A stretch of DNA of 64,000 nt from Deinococcus aerophilus (GTDB lineage Bacteria; Deinococcota; Deinococci; Deinococcales; Deinococcaceae). Location of the stretch: positions 62,001 through 126,000 of the forward strand of contig NZ_BMOM01000003.1 of assembly GCF_014647075.1 (NCBI RefSeq), written 5' to 3'. Shown here in pieces: positions 61,728 to 64,000 of the stretch (position 1 is its first letter; each line of letters starts with the position of its first letter). A program made the translations under genes and the position numbers. The notes beneath the pieces are model-generated. The model made no database searches. It saw only the letters and a list, made by a program, of their open reading frames with translations, and was not told the DNA's origin.

Positions 61728-62117
61728 GTGCGCTCCGGCGGCTCGGCCCTGAACCCACGGCGCTGGTGGCGCTCGGCGGGGTTTGCGTGGGCGGGCATCC
61801 GGCACGTCTACCGCTCGCAGGCCAATTTCCGCATCGAGGTCTGGGCGGGCGTGCTGGCCCTGGGCGCCGCGTGGGGGCTGCGTGCGCCCATCGCCCCGGT
61901 TGCCCTGGCGTGCGCGCTGGTGCTGAGCCTGGAACTGATCAACAGTGCGCTGGAGGCCGTGGTGGACCTGAGCAGTCCTGAACTCCACCCGCTGGCGAAG
62001 ATCGCCAAGGACGCCGCCGCCGGAGCGGTGCTGCTCGCGGCCATCGGCGCGCTGGTGGTCGGGGCGGCCGTGCTGGGGCCGCCGCTGTGGCGGTGGTGGC
62101 GTTTGGGAGCCGGGTAA
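61728..62117 (+). CDS. dgkA: Diacylglycerol kinase-type membrane protein DgkA
   Basis: A 129-residue protein with three membrane helices. The family signature ELINSALEAVVDLSSPELHPLAKIAKDAAAGAVLLAA contains the catalytic Glu and the metal-binding residues. In Gram-positive relatives the substrate is undecaprenol. The N-terminus (WWRSAGFAWAGIRHVYRSQANFRIEV) is also typical. It follows ybeY by 6 nt, a common arrangement. Confidence 0.93.
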   Translation: MRSGGSALNPRRWWRSAGFAWAGIRHVYRSQANFRIEVWAGVLALGAAWGLRAPIAPVALACALVLSLELINSALEAVVDLSSPELHPLAKIAKDAAAGAVLLAAIGALVVGAAVLGPPLWRWWRLGAG

Positions 62118-62155
62118 CGCCCCGCACGGCCTGAACACTGGAGCCTGAGTTTCAC

Positions 62156-62175
62156 CCGGACGGCGTTCCGTCTGG
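62156..62175. terminator. Short hairpin between dgkA and the GNAT gene
   Basis: CCGGACGG pairs with CCGTCTGG (one G-U) around a CGTT loop, ending 12 nt before the GNAT ATG. It may end the ybeY-dgkA transcript. Confidence 0.4.
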
Positions 62176-62187
62176 AATGATGCCCGC

Positions 62188-62739
62188 ATGACTGCCCCGA
62201 CCTCCCCGTCCGGCGTGACCCTGCGCGGACGACGTCCGCGTGACCTGCCGGTGCTGCGGCGCTGGCTGGCCGATCCGGAGGCCGAGTGGCGCCGGTGGGA
62301 CGCGCCGTACTTTCATGCCGCGACGACCACCGCGTCCCTCAGCGCCTACGTGGACCGGCTTGACCGCACGCCCCCCCGGCCCGACGAGCGGGTCATCGAC
62401 CTGAACGGCGAGTGCGTGGGGATGGTCAACCGCAGCGAGGAGGATCCGGCGGGCGGCGGGTGGTGGGACCTGGGCATCCTGATCTACGATCCCCGTCACT
62501 GGAACCTCGGCCTCGGCACGCGGGCGCTGGAACTGTGGGTGGAGGCCACCCTGAACGAGACCGACGCCCACGTCCTGACCTTTACCACCTGGGGCGGCAA
62601 TGAGCGCATGATCCGCGCCGCGCAGCGGATCGGCTTTCATGAGGCCGGGCGCGTCCGCGAGGCCCGGCTGGTGGCCGGAGAGCGCCACGACAGCGTGCGG
62701 CTGGACCTGCTGCGCCGCGAATGGACGGCGCCGCAGTAA
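62188..62739 (+). CDS. GNAT family N-acetyltransferase
   Basis: A 183-residue acetyltransferase of the RimJ-like type: TLRGRRPRDLPVLRRWLADPE at the start, WWDLGILIYDPRHWNLGLGTRALELWV as the acetyl-CoA-binding motif A, and WGGNERMIRAAQRIGFHEAGRVREARLV at the end. The acceptor is unknown. The ATG is 12 nt after a hairpin. A possible TGGAAT box (62173-62178) ends 9 nt upstream. Confidence 0.9.
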   Translation: MTAPTSPSGVTLRGRRPRDLPVLRRWLADPEAEWRRWDAPYFHAATTTASLSAYVDRLDRTPPRPDERVIDLNGECVGMVNRSEEDPAGGGWWDLGILIYDPRHWNLGLGTRALELWVEATLNETDAHVLTFTTWGGNERMIRAAQRIGFHEAGRVREARLVAGERHDSVRLDLLRREWTAPQ

Positions 62740-62752
62740 TGCGCAGACGGGC

Positions 62753-63376
<624 letters not shown>

Positions 63377-63408
63377 GCGCGACGCGGCACAGCCCCGCTC
63401 CTTGACCC

Positions 63409-64000
63409 TCAGTCCTCCACGGTGACCACGCCGTCGCGCACGCGCAGGTGGTGGTCGGCGCGGGCGGCGACCTCGCGGTCGTGGGTGATCAGCACGACGC
63501 GGCGGCCCGCCCCGGCCGCCCCCGACAGCAGGGCCAGGACCTTCTCGCCGGTGCGGGTGTCGAGGTTGCCGGTGGGTTCGTCGGCGAGCAGGATGCCCGG
63601 ATCGCGGGCCAGGGCGCGGGCGATGGCGACCCGCTGCGCCTCGCCGCCCGAGAGCTGGGAGGGCAGGTGCCCGGCGCGGCCCGAGAGCCCGACGAGCGAC
63701 AGCAGTTCGCGGGCCCGCTCGCGCCGTTCGCGCGGCGGCAGGCCCGCAAGCGTGAGCGGAAATTCCACGTTCTCCTGGGCGCTGAGAATGCTCACCAGAT
63801 TGTGGTTCTGGAACACGAAGCCGTAGTGCGCCAGCCGGAAATCGGCGCGGGCGGACTCGGACAGGGTGGTCAGGTTCACGTCGCCCACCGAGACATGACC
63901 GCTGCTCGGCGTGTCGAAACCGGCGAGCAGGTTCAGCAGGGTGCTCTTGCCGCTGCCCGAGGGCCCCACCACCGCCGTCATGCCCGGCGGAAAGGTGTGC
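63409..64000 (-). CDS. ABC transporter ATP-binding protein (N-terminal end outside window)
   Basis: The frame continues past the right edge, so the first residues are missing. The visible 196 residues have Walker A ([12 protein letters not shown]), Q-loop ([14 protein letters not shown]), ABC signature ([15 protein letters not shown]), Walker B ([12 protein letters not shown]) and the switch His ([11 protein letters not shown]). It belongs to the MacB/LolD-like group that pairs with FtsX-type permeases. Its permease would lie elsewhere. The transported substrate is unknown. Confidence 0.92.
   Translation of the reverse strand, partial: HTFPPGMTAVVGPSGSGKSTLLNLLAGFDTPSSGHVSVGDVNLTTLSESARADFRLAHYGFVFQNHNLVSILSAQENVEFPLTLAGLPPRERRERARELLSLVGLSGRAGHLPSQLSGGEAQRVAIARALARDPGILLADEPTGNLDTRTGEKVLALLSGAAGAGRRVVLITHDREVAARADHHLRVRDGVVTVED

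Overview
The window is a stretch of high-GC bacterial chromosome that almost certainly comes from a Deinococcus. The evidence is the gene content (LysZ of the LysW-dependent lysine pathway, Rex, MeaB, HtrA, large PAS/GAF sensor kinases, LptF-type permease with MreB), the very high third-position GC, and above all the promoter style: about twenty genes have a TANNNT -10 box ending 6-8 nt before an ATG or GTG, the architecture of leaderless mRNAs known from Deinococcus. The species cannot be named; mreB would fit a rod-forming member. I saw no rRNA or tRNA gene, CRISPR array, intact insertion sequence or prophage.

Layout. 1-5.6 kb: end of a PhzF-like gene, rlmN, a secreted TPR protein, a two-SPOR-domain envelope protein and the NADH-sensing repressor gene rex. 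5.6-11 kb: an accessory-looking island starting with a decayed second copy of the rex 3' end, then a small lipoprotein and a 1476-residue Ig-repeat lipoprotein, closed by a perfect 19-bp hairpin terminator. 11-18 kb (minus strand): secreted 5'-nucleotidase, an FMN alpha-hydroxy-acid oxidase and glycolate oxidase glcF-glcD-glcE. 18-26 kb: a luciferase-like monooxygenase, an MFS exporter, a PRTase-like protein, then a minus-strand block (TVP38-type membrane protein, purM, histidine phosphatase, meaB, isoprenylcysteine methyltransferase-like) and trpC. 26-31 kb: hpt, an ATPase/winged-helix regulator, and khpA-rimM-trmD plus a LON-domain protein. 31-34 kb: a frameshifted secreted protein, a K+ channel, an acyl-CoA dehydrogenase and a tiny protein.

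34-46 kb: an envelope block (mreB, fabZ, LptF/G-like permease, MGDG-synthase-like glycosyltransferase, polysaccharide deacetylase, the last three joined by 4-base overlaps), a divergent pair only 28 bp apart, a PfkB kinase, rsmA, a TPR protein and nnr. 46-54 kb: a DUF4388 protein, a fusion of a PlsY-like membrane domain to a fatty acyl-ACP reductase-like domain, a secreted phospholipase D-family protein, ispH, lysZ, a small protein and htrA. 54-64 kb: aroE followed by two histidine kinase genes with overlapping stops and starts, phoH, ybeY, dgkA, a GNAT, a small hypothetical and the C-terminal part of an ABC ATPase.

The most interesting items are the PlsY/acyl-ACP-reductase fusion, a candidate fatty-aldehyde source for the alkylamine phosphoglycolipids characteristic of Deinococcus; three cases where the leaderless promoter points at a mini-ORF overlapping the start of the main gene (ahead of a small membrane protein, ispH and lysZ); and the rex-tail duplication beside the lipoprotein island. 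Functions are assigned from recognisable motifs only; no database search was possible.
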